Shown here piece after piece: positions 28,101-41,200 of a DNA stretch of 64,000 nucleotides; the first letter of the stretch is position 1; each line of letters opens with the position of its first letter. A program made the position numbers and the translations under genes. The notes under the pieces were generated by a model. It was given only the letters and a program-made list of their open reading frames with translations. It was not told the DNA's origin and searched no databases. The DNA comes from Argopecten irradians. Taxonomy: Eukaryota; Mollusca; Bivalvia; Pectinida; Pectinidae. The stretch covers positions 34,571,328-34,635,327 of the forward strand of contig NC_091146.1 in NCBI RefSeq assembly GCF_041381155.1, read 5' to 3'.

Positions 28101-28301
28101 AATCATTGTCATTAACTTGTACCAGTATACTATAGTACATTAACGTATAGGCAACGAAAACTAAATTGTATATGTGTACGGCATTATATGCTACCACGAT
28201 AACATATATAAGATTTAATATACAATGTACGTGTCACTTACCGCACAAAAGCTGGCAATGCGGACTTTTGATTCACTAAGTCGTTGAAATCGGCCTGCCA
28301 T
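24547..28301 (-). CDS. RBR-like (IBR plus RING2-type) cysteine-rich protein, 308 aa, three exons
   Basis: Exons 28301-28242, 25858-25606 and 25160-24547 join in frame to 927 nt, 308 aa plus TAA. Seen: MAGRFQRLSESK start; partial first RING signature C96, C100, H102 (CIMSCNHAI) without a full set of ligands; an IBR-like block (C177, C180, C196, C199, C210, C213); and a RING2-like block with C252, C255, C270, C273, C278, C281. C265 in DQCKHM lines up with the thioester-forming Cys of RBR ligases such as parkin (GGC-M-H-M). Known: RBR ligases take ubiquitin onto that Cys from E2. From memory, fish and other animals have a family of short proteins with a similar MSCGHA...CWQC...CPxC pattern, but I cannot verify it. 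Likely a ubiquitin ligase or a relative; substrate unknown. It is head-to-head with the SDR gene. Confidence 0.82.
25606..25858 (-). CDS. RBR-like gene exon 2
   Basis: Acceptor attttctag|GGAAAC, donor GCAATAA|GTATGCC. It encodes 84 codons with an acidic GEETFNVDIVENGG segment and ending CIMSCNHAI. The one-base overhang A joins CC to make Thr105. Confidence 0.82.
26261..26729. mobile_element. Insertion with caatctgatta TIRs, nested in the SINE-like element
   Basis: Left end caatctgattaaaaacagat, right end gtaattaatcagattg. The flanks cataaatgg and cataaaggg are a diverged duplication of the target seen uninterrupted in the 20635-21132 copy. It contains the family A MITE. Confidence 0.65.
26349..26450. 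mobile_element. hAT-type palindromic MITE, family A
   Basis: Ends cacagggacctgacacgaaa and ttcgtgtcaggtccctgtg, flanked exactly by the 8-bp direct repeat gttcgggt (26341-26348 and 26451-26458). Confidence 0.9.
27026..27753. other. Intron 1 of the RBR-like gene, unremarkable part
   Basis: AT-rich, with one weak palindrome near 27308-27385 (tttacgacgc and gcgtcgtaaa). No exon or RNA seen. Confidence 0.5.
27754..27832. mobile_element. Short palindromic MITE, family B
   Basis: Left arm catcctcgatactccagggg, right arm cccctggagtatcgaggatg, with tatatcacg at the centre. It is an internally deleted version of 17026-17346. Confidence 0.85.
28242..28301 (-). CDS. RBR-like gene exon 1 (start codon)
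   Basis: ATG at 28301-28299, 20 codons, donor GTGCG|GTAAGTG, phase 0. It encodes MAGRFQRLSESKVRIASFCA. Confidence 0.78.
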
Positions 28302-29183
28302 ATTGAAATTACTCGGTTTAACCCGCTGCTCTGTGGAATGTATATGGAAACCGAAAGTTGTAACACTGCAAACACTACATTCGTGATAAAGTGTCTAAAA
28401 ATAGCCAAAATTACCACCGTTGTTGTAACAACAGTACGGCTATTCTTAGAGGTGTATTACCTGTCATCTATAAATGCGCTTCCAGTTTGGCAAATTGTCA
28501 ATTTCAGATATCGATACCACAGGGATCTTAGAATAAGTTACAGTTTATATAATTATGGGCCCAAGACCCTTAAATAAGGGTCTAGATTATGTCTAGAAAA
28601 TGAAAATGTCTATAGAGCCAAACGCCTGTGATCATATATATACTTTAAGTTCATTATGTAATATTAACTGCATACTCATGTTACAATTTAGTCTAAATAA
28701 CAGTGTTCAACAACACTCATAGTTATAAGGTTGGTGGGGTCATTACATTGTACAATTTTGTTATTTTAAAAGAAATAAAATAATTTATTCAGAAAATGGT
28801 TATTTAATCATAATGGACATTCAAATGCTTGAAGAGCTTGAGGCACGTGTTAAAAACTCGGTTATTTATAACCGGAACGAAGACATTAAATACCATCAAT
28901 CAATCAATCAATCAATCAAACAAACACTGTACCTGTCAAGCGTCTGCATGAAAATATCATGAGTTGTCTCCCTTACCATGGGATTACATTCTTCTTTTTA
29001 AACACACATTTATGGTACGTATGGATTGTGCACATTTTATTAATTGCCACGTGTAAATTAAAGATTACCTTCAAGATAATTTCATACGGTATTTTAATAA
29101 TCTAAATCAGCTGATGCGGGCTTGAGTAAGTCTATACTCTAACCACGTGATAATTTTTATGGTCACATGACTAAACAGTGAAA
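28302..29183. promoter_or_regulatory. Shared head-to-head promoter region
   Basis: 882 bp between the divergent start codons of the RBR-like gene (minus) and the SDR gene (plus). It includes a fragment related to the 19385-19760 repeat (cacagggatcttagaataag, about 28518) and a (caat)n run near 28895. No TATA box or initiator can be assigned. The shared-promoter role is inferred from position. Confidence 0.4.
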
Positions 29184-29229
29184 ATGGCGGATGCTGGAGC
29201 CCGGCGTGCGCGGGTCTTAATCCTTGGAG
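29184..29229 (+). CDS. SDR exon 1 (start codon, first strand)
   Basis: ATG in aaaATGGCGG, a good initiation context. It encodes MADAGARRARVLILG with a one-base overhang G. Donor GGAG|GTAAGG. The glycine motif is split between this and exon 2. Confidence 0.88.
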
Positions 29230-32200
29230 GTAAGGAATGAATGGACAGACATTTATGATGTAGTTTTTATTTGAGGTTCCCACACGTGTGATCGTATACT
29301 AACCACATGTATAGAAGGCACAGGAGAAAATGACAGTCGTTAATTTATGCTAGACTGAGTCATAAAAACGACATAAGATATGTGAATGTACGTCGTCCTA
29401 TCCACGACATCTTGACGTTCTGTTGGTAATATATATAGAGCATACATATATGTAAATATCCCCTATATACTATGTAAAAAGAACATCGAGAACCTGTGTC
29501 CTACCATTCACGATACCTGGTCATTTTGATTTATAGCATCATGCTTGAAATGAACATCATTACATGCTTATTTGTGATAGAATTTATTATGAATCATACA
29601 GAGCACGGAAAGATCGAAGCTTATTTGTTTATTTTCTTGCTAGAAGACCTTAAACTAAAGGACGTAATTTAAAGTAGGCCTATATCAGCTGTAAAGAAGT
29701 GCACAAGTTACAGTTGTGGAAGTGTAGAGGACAAGGGAAAATACACATGCTTCCTGTCGAGTATCAAACTTGGGTCTCTGGTGTGGAAAAACTATGGCTC
29801 TACCAAATGAGCTAAAGAAGCAAATGCTCCATCAGCTGAGCGACAGAGACTATATTTAACACAATTTACAAACCACTACTTTTACACTACTCCCCTTATT
29901 TCTCTTGAGATTTCCTAAATCTCAACCAGAGACTCTCTAACCACCATGACTTATTTAGATGGGTACCAATGTATACGTAGAAGAATGTTGAAAAATACAC
30001 ACATGATTCCTATCGAGTGCCCTGCCTAGGAATGGAACCAGGGTCTCCTTTGTGGAAAAACGTCTCTACCAACAGAGCCAAAGAATGTAGGATTTTTTAA
30101 GGCGAGTCCAAAAGACTAATTTTCAAATTTTGATGAGTCCCAATACAAAGAGATAAAGACGGTTGTCAAACAGGGAGTCCCACAGGAAAATCATGAGTCC
30201 CGTAAATCACTGTAGCTAAGTGACAGAGACTGTAATTTACACTATGACGTATGTACAAACCGCACCGATCACTCCTTTTACGGAAGTGCAATCTGAAGAG
30301 TTCTGATCTTAATACTGCTGCGATATAGCATGATCGTCTAGAAATATGAGTTGGGTTTTATTAGTTTAACATCCTATTAATAGCCATGACAGGGTCATGT
30401 AAGGATGTGCCATGTTTGTTGGTGGAGGAAAACTAGAGTACTCAGAGAAAAACCACCGACCAGTGAGCGGTCAATACCTGGCAACTGCCCTACATGGGAT
30501 TCGAACTCACGACCCAGAGGTGGAGGGCTTGTGGTAATATGTTGAGACGTCTTAACCACCCAGCCACCACGGCCTCAGAAATATGACCAATGAGCGATAT
30601 TTATATAGCATTACATAAAATAATATCGCAAAGGTCACCAAACTTTTTTTTTATTGTTGTGGTTTTTAGGTCATCTGACCCGAAGGGTCAGGATGACCTA
30701 TTGTCATCATGCACCGTCCGTCGTCGTGCGCCGTCCGCCGTGCGCCGTCCGCCGTCTGCCGTGCGTAAACTTTTTATTCAAACGACTTCTTCTCAATAAC
30801 CGGAAGGCCCAGGGTACTCATATTTGGCCTGTAGGTTGCTGGGATGGAGGGCTACCAAGTTTGTTCAAATGAATGACCTTGACCTTCATTCAAGGTCACA
30901 GGGGTCAAAAAGGCTAAAATCTTTAAACAACTTTTTCTCAAGAACCAGAAGGCCCAGGGTACTGATATTTGCCCTGTAGGATGCTGGGATGAAGGGCTAC
31001 CAAGTTTGTTCAAATAAATGACCTTGACTTTCATTCAAGGTCACAGGGGTCAAATAGGCTAAAATCCTTTAAACAACTTCTTGTGAATAACTAAGAGGCC
31101 TAGAGACCTGATATTAGGCCTGTGGCATGCTGGGATGAAGGGCTACCACGTTTGTTCAAATGAATGACCTTGACCTTCATTCAAGGTCAAAGGGGTCAAA
31201 TAGGCTAAAATCTTTAAACGACTTCTTCTCAAGAACCAGAAGGCCCAGGGTACTGATATTGGGCCTGTGACATGCTTGGATGAAGGGCTACCAAGTTTGT
31301 TCAAATGAATGACCTTGACCTTCATTCAAGGTCACGAGGGTCAAAAAGGCTAAAATCTTTAAACGACTTCTTCTCAAGAACCAGAAGGCCCAGGGTACTG
31401 ATATTTGGCCTGAAGGATGCTGGGATGAAGGGCTACCAAGTTTGTTCAAATAAATGAGCTTGACCTTCATTCAAGGTCACAGGGGTCAAATAGGCTAAAA
31501 TCCTTTAAACAACTTCTTGTGAATAATTAAGAGGCCTAGAGACCTGATATTAGGCCTGTGGCATGCTGGGATGAAGGGCTACCACGTTTGTTCAAATGAA
31601 TGACCTTGATTTTCATTCAAGGTCACGAGGGTCAAATAGGCTAAAATCTTTAAACAACTTCTTCTTAAGAACCAGAAGGCCAGGGTACTGATATTTGGCC
31701 TGTAGGATGCTGGGATGAAGGGCTACCAAGTTTGTTCAAATAAATGACCTTGACCTTCATTCAAGGTCACAGGGGTCAAATAGGCTAAAATCATTTAAAC
31801 AAATTCTTGTGAATAACTAAGAGGCCTAGAGACCTGATATTAGGCCTGTGGCATGCTGGGATGAATGGCTACCACGTTTGTTCAAATAAATGACCTTGAT
31901 TTTCATTCAAGGTCACAAGGATCAAATAGGCTAAAATCTTTAAACAACTTCTTCTCAAGAACCAGAAGGCCCAGGGTACTGATATTTGGCCTGTAGGATG
32001 CTGGGATGAAGGGCTACCAAGTTTGTTCAATTAAATGACCTTGACCTTCATTCAAGGTCACAGGGGTCAAATAGGCTAAAATCTTTAAACAACTTCTTCT
32101 CAAGAACCAGAAGGCCCAGGGTACTGATATTAGGCCTGTGGCATGCTGGGATGAATGGCTACCAAGTTTGTTCAAATGAATGACCTTGATCTTCATTCAA

Positions 32201-35200
32201 GGCCACAGGGGTCAAATATGCTAAAATCTTTAAATGAATTCTTCTTAAGAACCAGAAGGCCCAGGGTACTGATATTGGGCATGTAGCATGCTGGGATGAA
32301 GGGCTACCAAGTTTGTTCAAATAAATGACCTTGACCTTCATTCAAGGTCACAGGGGTCAAATAGGCTAAAATCTTTAAATGACTTCTTCTCAAGAACTAG
32401 AAGGCCAAGGGTACTGATATTGGGCATGTAGCATGCTTGGATGAAGGGCTATCAAGTTTATTCAAATGAATGACCTTGATCTTCATTTAAGGTCACGGAC
32501 GGCAAATTGACTAAAATCTTTAAATGACTTCTTCTCAAGAACCAGAAGGCCCAGGGTACTGATATTGAGCATGTAGCATGCTTGGATGAAGGGCTACCAA
32601 ATTTGTTCAAATGAATTACCTTGACCTTCAATCAAGGTCACAGAGTCAAATAGGCTAAAATCTTTAAACGACTATGTTGTATTGTACTAATAGTCATTTG
32701 ACCGTTAAGGCCCATGGGCCTCTTGTTTTTGTTGTTGTTGAGAAGGAAATGGACACAGTTTTCTAGTAGTCAGAATCTGTAACAGAGAGCAGGAGTAAGC
32801 ATTAAAAGAAAAGGTCGTAAATATGAACATTACATTTTACATCTGTAGTCAAACTGGTTACCTCAGGTTATTAGCCCAATTATTTAAAGATGCTCCACCG
32901 CCGACAAAGCATAAATGATATCCATCATTTGAGCAATCACTGGTGTTTAATCGTGTGTATATATGACTAATTAACACAAAAATTAATATAAAATTATTTA
33001 TTTTGCTTTCGGTGCATGCACAATCAGTACTGCATTTCATATAGGACATAGTGCCACAGAATTTTTTCAAGATGCAATTAATTATTTTTGATATTTTTAT
33101 CTTGAAGTAAAATTAGAAGCTCAAACTTTTCAATGGTGTCCTATATGAAATAAAGTACTTGATTGCGCAGGTACCGAAATCGAAATAAATTATTAGATAT
33201 AATTTTTTTGTGTTAAATAGACATATATATATATATAAATGTATACATGATTAAACACCAATTATTGTTTAAATGGTGAGTATCGTTTATGCTGTGTTGG
33301 CGGTGAAGCATCTTCAAGAATGAAACAACACATCTTGTCATCGATTAATGGAAGATTAAAATTACCTTTGACAGCATTTCAAAGTGTGAAATTTTCAAAA
33401 CTTAAGAAAAAAATGTTTAATTACTCATGCTCATATTTTTGCATTTTCTAAATATCATGCTTAATGCTATTGTGCAAGTTGTCCTGGAGCCATGCGTAAA
33501 CTGCAAGAGTTATGACTAGAAGTAACTTTCATTGTTTTTTTTACATGATATGTGGGTAGTTTGTTTCCAAGGCAATCAGCAGTTAACTTTCTAACATTGT
33601 TTTATGTTGTACAGGGACTGGGTTTATAGGACGTCACACAGTTGACTTTCTAACGTTGTTTTATGTTGTACAGGGACTGGGTTTATAGGACGTCACACAG
33701 TTGACTTTATAACATTGTTTTATGTTGTACAGGGACTGGGTTTATAGGACGTCACACAGTTGACTTTCTAACGTTGTTTTATGTTGTACAGGGACTGGGT
33801 TTATAGGACGCCACACAGTTGACTTTCTAACGTTGTTTTATGTTGTACAGGGACTGGGTTTATAGGACGTCACACAGTTGACTTTATAACATTGTTTTAT
33901 GTTGTACAGGGACTGGGTTTATAGGACGTCACACAGTTGACTTTATAACGTTGTTTTATGTTGTACAGGGACTGGGTTTATAGGACGTCACACAGTTAAC
34001 TTTCTAACGTTGTTTTATGTTGTACAGGGACTGGGTTTATAGGACGTCACACAGTTAACTTTCTAACGTTGTTTTATGTTGTACAGGGACTGGGTTTATA
34101 GGACACCACACAGTTGACTTTCTAACGTTGTTTTATGTTGTACAGGGACTGGGTTTATAGGACGTCACACAGTTAACTTTCTAACGTTGTTTTATGTTGT
34201 ACAGGGACTGGGTTTATAGGACGTCACACAGTTGACTTTCTAACGTTGTTTTATGTTGTACAGGGACAGGGTTTATAGGACGTCACACAGTTGACTTTCT
34301 AACGTAGTTTTATGTTGTAGAGGGACTGGGTTTATAGGACGTCACACAGTTGACTTTCTAACGTTGTTTTATGTTGTACAGGGACTGGGTTTATAGGACG
34401 TCACACAGTTGACTTTCTAACGTTGTTTTATGTTGTACAGGGACTGGGTTTATAGGACGTCACACAGTTGACTTTCTAACGTTGTTTTATGTTGTACAGG
34501 GACTGGGTTTATAGGACGTCACACAGTTAACTTTCTAACTTGTTTTATGTTGTACAGGGACTGGTTTATAGGACGTCACACAGTTGACTTTATAACGTTG
34601 TTTTATGTTGTACAGGGACTGGGTTTATAGGACGTCACACAGTTAACTTTCTAACGTTGTTTTATGTTGTACAGGGACTGGGTTTATAGGACGTCACACA
34701 GTTGACTTTCTAACGTTGTTTTATGTTGTACAGGGACTGGGTTTATAGGACGTCACACAGTTGACTTTGTAACATTGTTTTATGTTGTACAGGAACTGGG
34801 TTTATAGGACGTCACACAGTTGACTCTTTCTAACGTAGTTTTATGTTGTACAGGGACTGGGTTTATAGGACGTCACACAGTTGACTTTCTAACGTTGTTT
34901 TATGTTGTACAGGGACTGGGTTTATAGGACGTCACACAGTTGACTTTCTAACGTTGTTTTATGTTGTACAGGGACTGGGTTTATAGGACGTCACACAGTT
35001 GACTTTCTAACGTTGTTTTATGTTGTACAGGGACTGGGTTTATAGGACGTCACACAGTTAACTTTCTAACGTTGTTTTATGTTGTACAGGGACTGGGTTT
35101 ATAGGACGTCACACAGTTGACTTTCTAACGTTGTTTTATGTTGTACAGGGACTGGGTTTATAGGACGTCACACAGTTGACTTTCTAACGTTGTTTTATGT

Positions 35201-38200
35201 TGTACAGGGACTGGGTTTATAGGACGTCACACAGTTGACTTTCTAACGTTGTTTTATGTTGTACAGGGACTGGGTTTATAGGACGTCACACAGTTGACTT
35301 TCTAACGTTGTTTTATGTTGTACTGGGACTGGGTTTATAGGACGTCACACAGTTGACTTTCTAACGTTGTTTTATGTTGTACAGGGACTGGGTTTATAGG
35401 ACGTCACACAGTTGACTTTCTAACGTTGTTTTATGTTGTACAGGGACTGGGTTTATAGGACGTCACACAGTTGACTTTCTAACGTTGTTTTATGTTGTAC
35501 AGGGACTGGGTTTATAGGACGTCACACAGTTGACTTTCTAACGTTGTTTTATGTTGTACAGGGACTGGGTTTATAGGACGTCACACAGTTGACTTTCTAA
35601 CGTTGTTTTATGTTGTACAGGGACTGGGTTTATAGGACGTCACACAGTTGACTTTCTAACGTTGTTTTATGTTGTACAGGGACTGGGTTTATAGGACGTC
35701 ACACAGTTGACTTTCTAACGTTGTTTTATGTTGTACAGGGACTGGGTTTATAGGACGTCACACAGTTGACTTTCTAATGTTGTTTTATGTTGTACAGGGA
35801 CTGGGTTTATAGGACGTCACACAGTTGACTTTCTAACGTTGTTTTATGTTGTACAGGAACTGGGTTTATAGGACGTCACACAGTTGACTTTCTAACGTTG
35901 TTTTATGTTGTACAGGGACTGGGTTTATAGGACGTCACACAGTTGACTTTTCTAACGTTGTTTTATGTTGTACAGGAACTGGGTTTATAGGACGTCACAC
36001 AGTTGACTTTCTAACGTTGTTTTATGTTGTACAGGGACTGGGTTTATAGGACGTCACACAGTTGACTTTCTAACGTTGTTTTATGTTGTACAGGGACTGG
36101 GTTTATAGGACGTCACACAGTTGACTTTCTAACGTTGCTTTATGTTGTACAGGGACTGGGTTTATAGGACGTCACACAGTTTACTTACTAACGTTGTTTT
36201 ATGTTGTACAGGGACTGGGTTTATAGGACGTCGCACAGTTGACTTTCTAACGTTGTTTTATGTTGTACAGGGACTGGGTTTATAGGACGTCACCTGGTTA
36301 CACACCTCATTAAGAATGATCTCGTCAGCAAGGTAAGTACTGCTGTAAATTTCATGATTGCAGTTGCATATCAAGATTCATTTTCGCATACATATCCCGA
36401 AATTGAAAAATTTAATTGAAGCATCTTGCAATATAATCTGAAAGTAAATCAACTTTCGCAAATTAACCATTTTCATAAAAGTCACGAAAGTAAATTGCAT
36501 GTGATAGAAGTTCATTTTAAAAAAAATTTTGACTCAAAAATTGGCCATAGGAATAACAGTCGTATATTTAATTTGGACTAGTGATCAATTAGTCGTACTA
36601 GTAAAATATTGGGATTTACTGGTCCAAATGTCTAGCAGACTGATATCTATCACATTTCCTTATCTTGTTCCTAATCACCATACAGAATTCTCAATATGTA
36701 ATATTAAAATATAAATATTTCCTCCCCATGGAAAATTTTACTGGGAATCCCAGTGAGATCCTAGTGGTTTTCCCATCGGTATCCCAGTGGGATAATTGGG
36801 CGGGATTCCCAATCTATCCCACCGGGATCCCAGCTAAATCCCACAGTATCCCAGTAAAATCCCACCGGCATCCCAGTCAAATCACACCATTGGTTCCCAG
36901 CCAATCCTGGCAGAATACTGATACAAAATTCTGATGAGATCCAAGGGGAATTTGATTTTGAATCCTATCTTATGCAATATTTTCAATGAACAAAAAAATT
37001 TGATATTTGAATGCAGTTCTATTTCAAAAAAAAAAAGAATTTTCCTCACATAAAACTTGAGATGTGTTACAACAGCTCCTTAAAACTTCTAATTATTGCC
37101 CCATTACCTAATCGTAACTTGATTATATTCATGAATGAATTTGCACTTTCATCACTCAGAAAGATCTTGCTTCAAGGTAACTGGTCATCTCTATTAAAAA
37201 AACATTACTGTGAATGCAATCTATGGATTTCTTTTCTTTAGGCATATAAAATGACTTCGGTAACATTATGAAACTTACCCAAAATGCTGATATCATAAAA
37301 TCCACAAATAAATGCACAAAACTTTGACTACCAAATCTGGTAGCCGAACCTGGTAGCCTCCATCTTTTGAACTGCAAAAAGAGAAAAGTGTTCAAAAAGA
37401 GGGGAGAAACTCTTCTGTGACCAGCCGGGAATCAAGGTAGGAATTCCGGTCATGCGGGATCCCGGTTTCGAAAAATCACAGTGGGATATTTTTGAAAATC
37501 CCTCTATAATCCCAGTGGGATTTGAAGTCCCATTGGGATCCCACTCATCCCGGCGGAATCCCACTCACTTTTTCCATGAGATCCCTTCTACTCCAACCCC
37601 ATCCCCTGTTTTCATATAATAATACTCTAACTTTTGCTTCTCTTTTTCAAATATTTTATCAGTTCCTCATTTGCTGATGTATCTTCTGCATAATTTATGG
37701 ATTAATATAAGTTGTAAACTTGTTTCTTTCTTGTTTTTACTTAACGCTACTTTTATAAATTATTGTGCAGAAAAAGAAAAATAAAAAAAAAAAAAAAAAT
37801 AAAAAAAAAAGTAAATCATGATATACATATGCACAGTACACACATGTATTTAGCTATAGGATAAAGCAAGTCCAATTTGTGTAGCCTTTTCCCTTGAGAT
37901 ATTTTCCCTCAGTCATATTCAACACAGTTCAACTTTAACCTGTGTATAAAGACCATCTGGCTATAAGGACATTTTCCCACATTCAAATTCAACACAGTTG
38001 AACCTGTATATTAAAGACCACCTTGCTATAAGGACATTTTCCCTCCGTCAAAAATTCAACACAGTTAAACCTGTATATAAAGACCACCTGGCTATAAGGA
38101 CATTTTCCCTCAGTCAAATTCAACACAGTTTAACCTGTATATAAAGACCATCTGGCTAAAAGACCATTTTCCCTCAGTCAAATTCAACACAGTTGAACCT

Positions 38201-41200
38201 GTATATTAAGACAACCTGGCAATAAGGACATTTTCCACTCAGTCCTGCACATGGTCTCTATATACAGGTTTTACTATATTTAAAAGGTCTGGGCCCAATT
38301 TTTAGCTCACCTGGCCCGAAGGGCCGGTGAGCTATTGCCATGGTGTGGCGTCCGTCGTCCGTCATCCGTCCGTCCGTCGTCCGTCCGTCAACATTTCCTT
38401 TAAATCGCTACTTGTCCTAGAGTTCTGGATGGATTGTAACCAAATTTGGTCAGAAACTTCCTTAGGGGAAGGGGATCAGATTTTGCATAAATGGTGACCC
38501 TGACCCCCCTGGGGCAGGAGGGGCGGGGCCCAATAGGGGTAATAGAGGTAAATCGTATAAAACGCTACTTGTCCTAGAGTTCTGCATGGATTGCAACCAA
38601 ATTTGGCCAGAAACTTCCTTAGGGGAAGGGGATCAGATTTTGCATAAATGGTGACCCTGACCCCCCTGGGGCAGGAGGGGTGTGGCCCAATAGGGGTAAT
38701 AGAGGTAAATCGTATAAATCGCTACTAGTCCTAGAGTTCTGCATGGATTGCAACCAAATTTGGCCAGAAACTTCCTTAGGGGAAGGGGATCAGATTTTGC
38801 ATAAATGGTGACCCTGACCCCCCTGGGGCAGGAGGGGCGGGGCCCAATAGGGATAATAGAGGTAAATCCTATAAATCGCTACTTATCCTAGCGTTCTGGA
38901 TGGATTGTAACCAAATTTGGCCAGAAACATCCTTGGGGGAAGGGGAACAGAACTTCTGTAAATTTTGGCTCTGACCCCCAGGGGTAGGAGGGGCGGGCCC
39001 AATAGGGGAAATAGAGGTAAATCCTATAAATCGCTACTTGTCCTAGAGTTCTGCATTGATTGTAACCATATTTGGCCACAAACAACCTTTGGGGAAGGGA
39101 AACAAAACTTGTATAAATTTTGGCTCTGAGCCCCCTGGGGGCAGGAGGGGCGGGGCTCAATAGGGGAAATAGAGGTAAATCCTATAAATCGCTACTTGTC
39201 CTAGAGTTCTGCATTGATTGTAACCAAATTTGGCCACAAAAATCCTTTGGGGAAGGGAAACAAAACTTGTATAAATTTTGGCTCTGACCCCCCTGGGGGC
39301 AGGAGGGGCGGGGCCCAATAGGGGAAATAGAGGTAAATCCTAAAAATTGCTACTTGTCCTAGAGTTCTGCATGGATTGTAACCAAATTTGGCCAGAAACA
39401 TCCTTGAGGTTAACAGAATTTGTATACATTTTGGCTTTGACCCCCTGGAGCAGAAAGAGTGGGGCCCAATAGGGGAATTAGAGGTAAATATTCAAATTTC
39501 TTTAGAAAAGAAATAATGAACTTATATTCAGAACATTACATAGCATTACAAACCAGGTGAGCGATACAGGCCCTCTGGGCCTCTTGTTCATAGTAAATAC
39601 TAGTATTGTTCGGCTGATGATTTTACGGTAATTATAGTAAAACAGAATTTCACACAAATGTTAACAGAGGAAACTTCCTGTCTGCTTTAGTGGTTATTTC
39701 CTGGCCACAAATATTGCATTGTTAGCACAACAAACCTAGCCTATTGTTTTCCTGTGAAAAAGGCAGTGGTATGTCGGCTCAGAATTTGTGTCAATAAATC
39801 CTTGTCTAAAAATTTTTGTCATGTCACCGTGTTTTTCCTGCCTATATATTTGGGGCCGATATAAGGCCCCATTCCCAATTGTATTTCTTGTTATTCTTTC
39901 CCAAATCTTTGTCTAAATTTTTCAAATCAGTGAGTTGACGCCTATTTTGTGCAACGAAACTAAAAAAATTACGGAAATCACAAGTCTGAACGTCGCATTT
40001 TAGTATACATTCTTACACTTAATTCTTAGAGAAGCATATTTAATTGTCTATTTATACCTTTTCCAAAATTTCCATAAACACCGTTTAAATTTTTCATTTT
40101 CTACTTTTATCGCACAAAAATTTCCCAATTTTCACCAAGTGGCAATTTCCCAAAATACCCAGGAAAAACACTGTGTCAGTTCGTCTGTCCTTCCATCCGT
40201 CTGCCCTTCCTTCCTGCATCTTTGTGTGGGCTATGGTATGTCTCATATGCTATGATCAGGGTTGAAAATCTCAGCCGATTGACTGATTTCAGTTTTTTTT
40301 AACTTTCAGAAAATAGCTACCAGGTATATGTATATAATTTTCACAAAAAATATATTTCAGCCCTTTTTTAAGATTTTCCATTTTCATCTAGAGCTTTATG
40401 AGTCTGTGGAACTTCAAATGGGAACTTTGTTGGCCCACTTACATGTTGGTGACACCGTGTATTGCAATTGTGACATGTGTGTATTTTTACCTTTGACCTC
40501 ACTCAAAAAAGGATGGGGACTTCAATTAAAGGTCCACTATACCTTTCTGAAATGGATGTAAAATGAGATTGATAATTTTGTAGAGTCACAAAAGATTTTA
40601 TGATTATTGTTAATATTACACTTATAACATTTTGAACAATTTAATTAAACAAATTAAATGTTAATTTTCATAATACAGGTCATATTATGTTTCATACTGT
40701 CGTCCTAATTACCACATGTTTAAATCAAACAGCAAAACAGCAAAATGAATCTTCACTACATGTGTATTGCATACATTATAGATTACGCAGGAAAATTTGC
40801 TTTTGTTTAATCTCCTCTTGGGCCATCGAGACACAATTTCTTATGCTATTATTGTTTTTCTCTTTTCTTTTTTTTCTTAAAGATGCTCCACCGCTGACAA
40901 ATGGTATTTTTAAATTATCAAATAAAATGAGCAGATGATTTAGTATTTTTCTTCAGTTACAAAAGTTACTTACTCCACACCATTACTACCATTGAAAAGT
41001 TTAAGCGTCTCATTTTACTTCAAGATAAACAAACACTAAAAATAATTAATTGCATCCCGAAAAAATTCTGTGTCACTATGTCCTGTATGGAATGAAGTAC
41101 TTATTGCGCATGCACCAAAAGCAAAATAAATTATTATCCCCCGCCCAACGAAGTTGGCGGGGGATATACAAATGGGTTCCGTCCGTCCGTCCGTCCGTCC

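Noticed and set aside
29745..29830. Possible tRNA gene on the minus strand
   Set aside because: A- and B-box-like words are present, but no acceptor stem pairing or intact cloverleaf, and a diverged copy lies 250 bp away; treated as SINE heads.
30852..32341. Repeated 60-codon minus-strand frames (MKVKVIYLNKLGSPSSQ...)
   Set aside because: They recur every 145 bp inside the core repeats of a pearl-like element and end at repeat-borne stops; not a gene.
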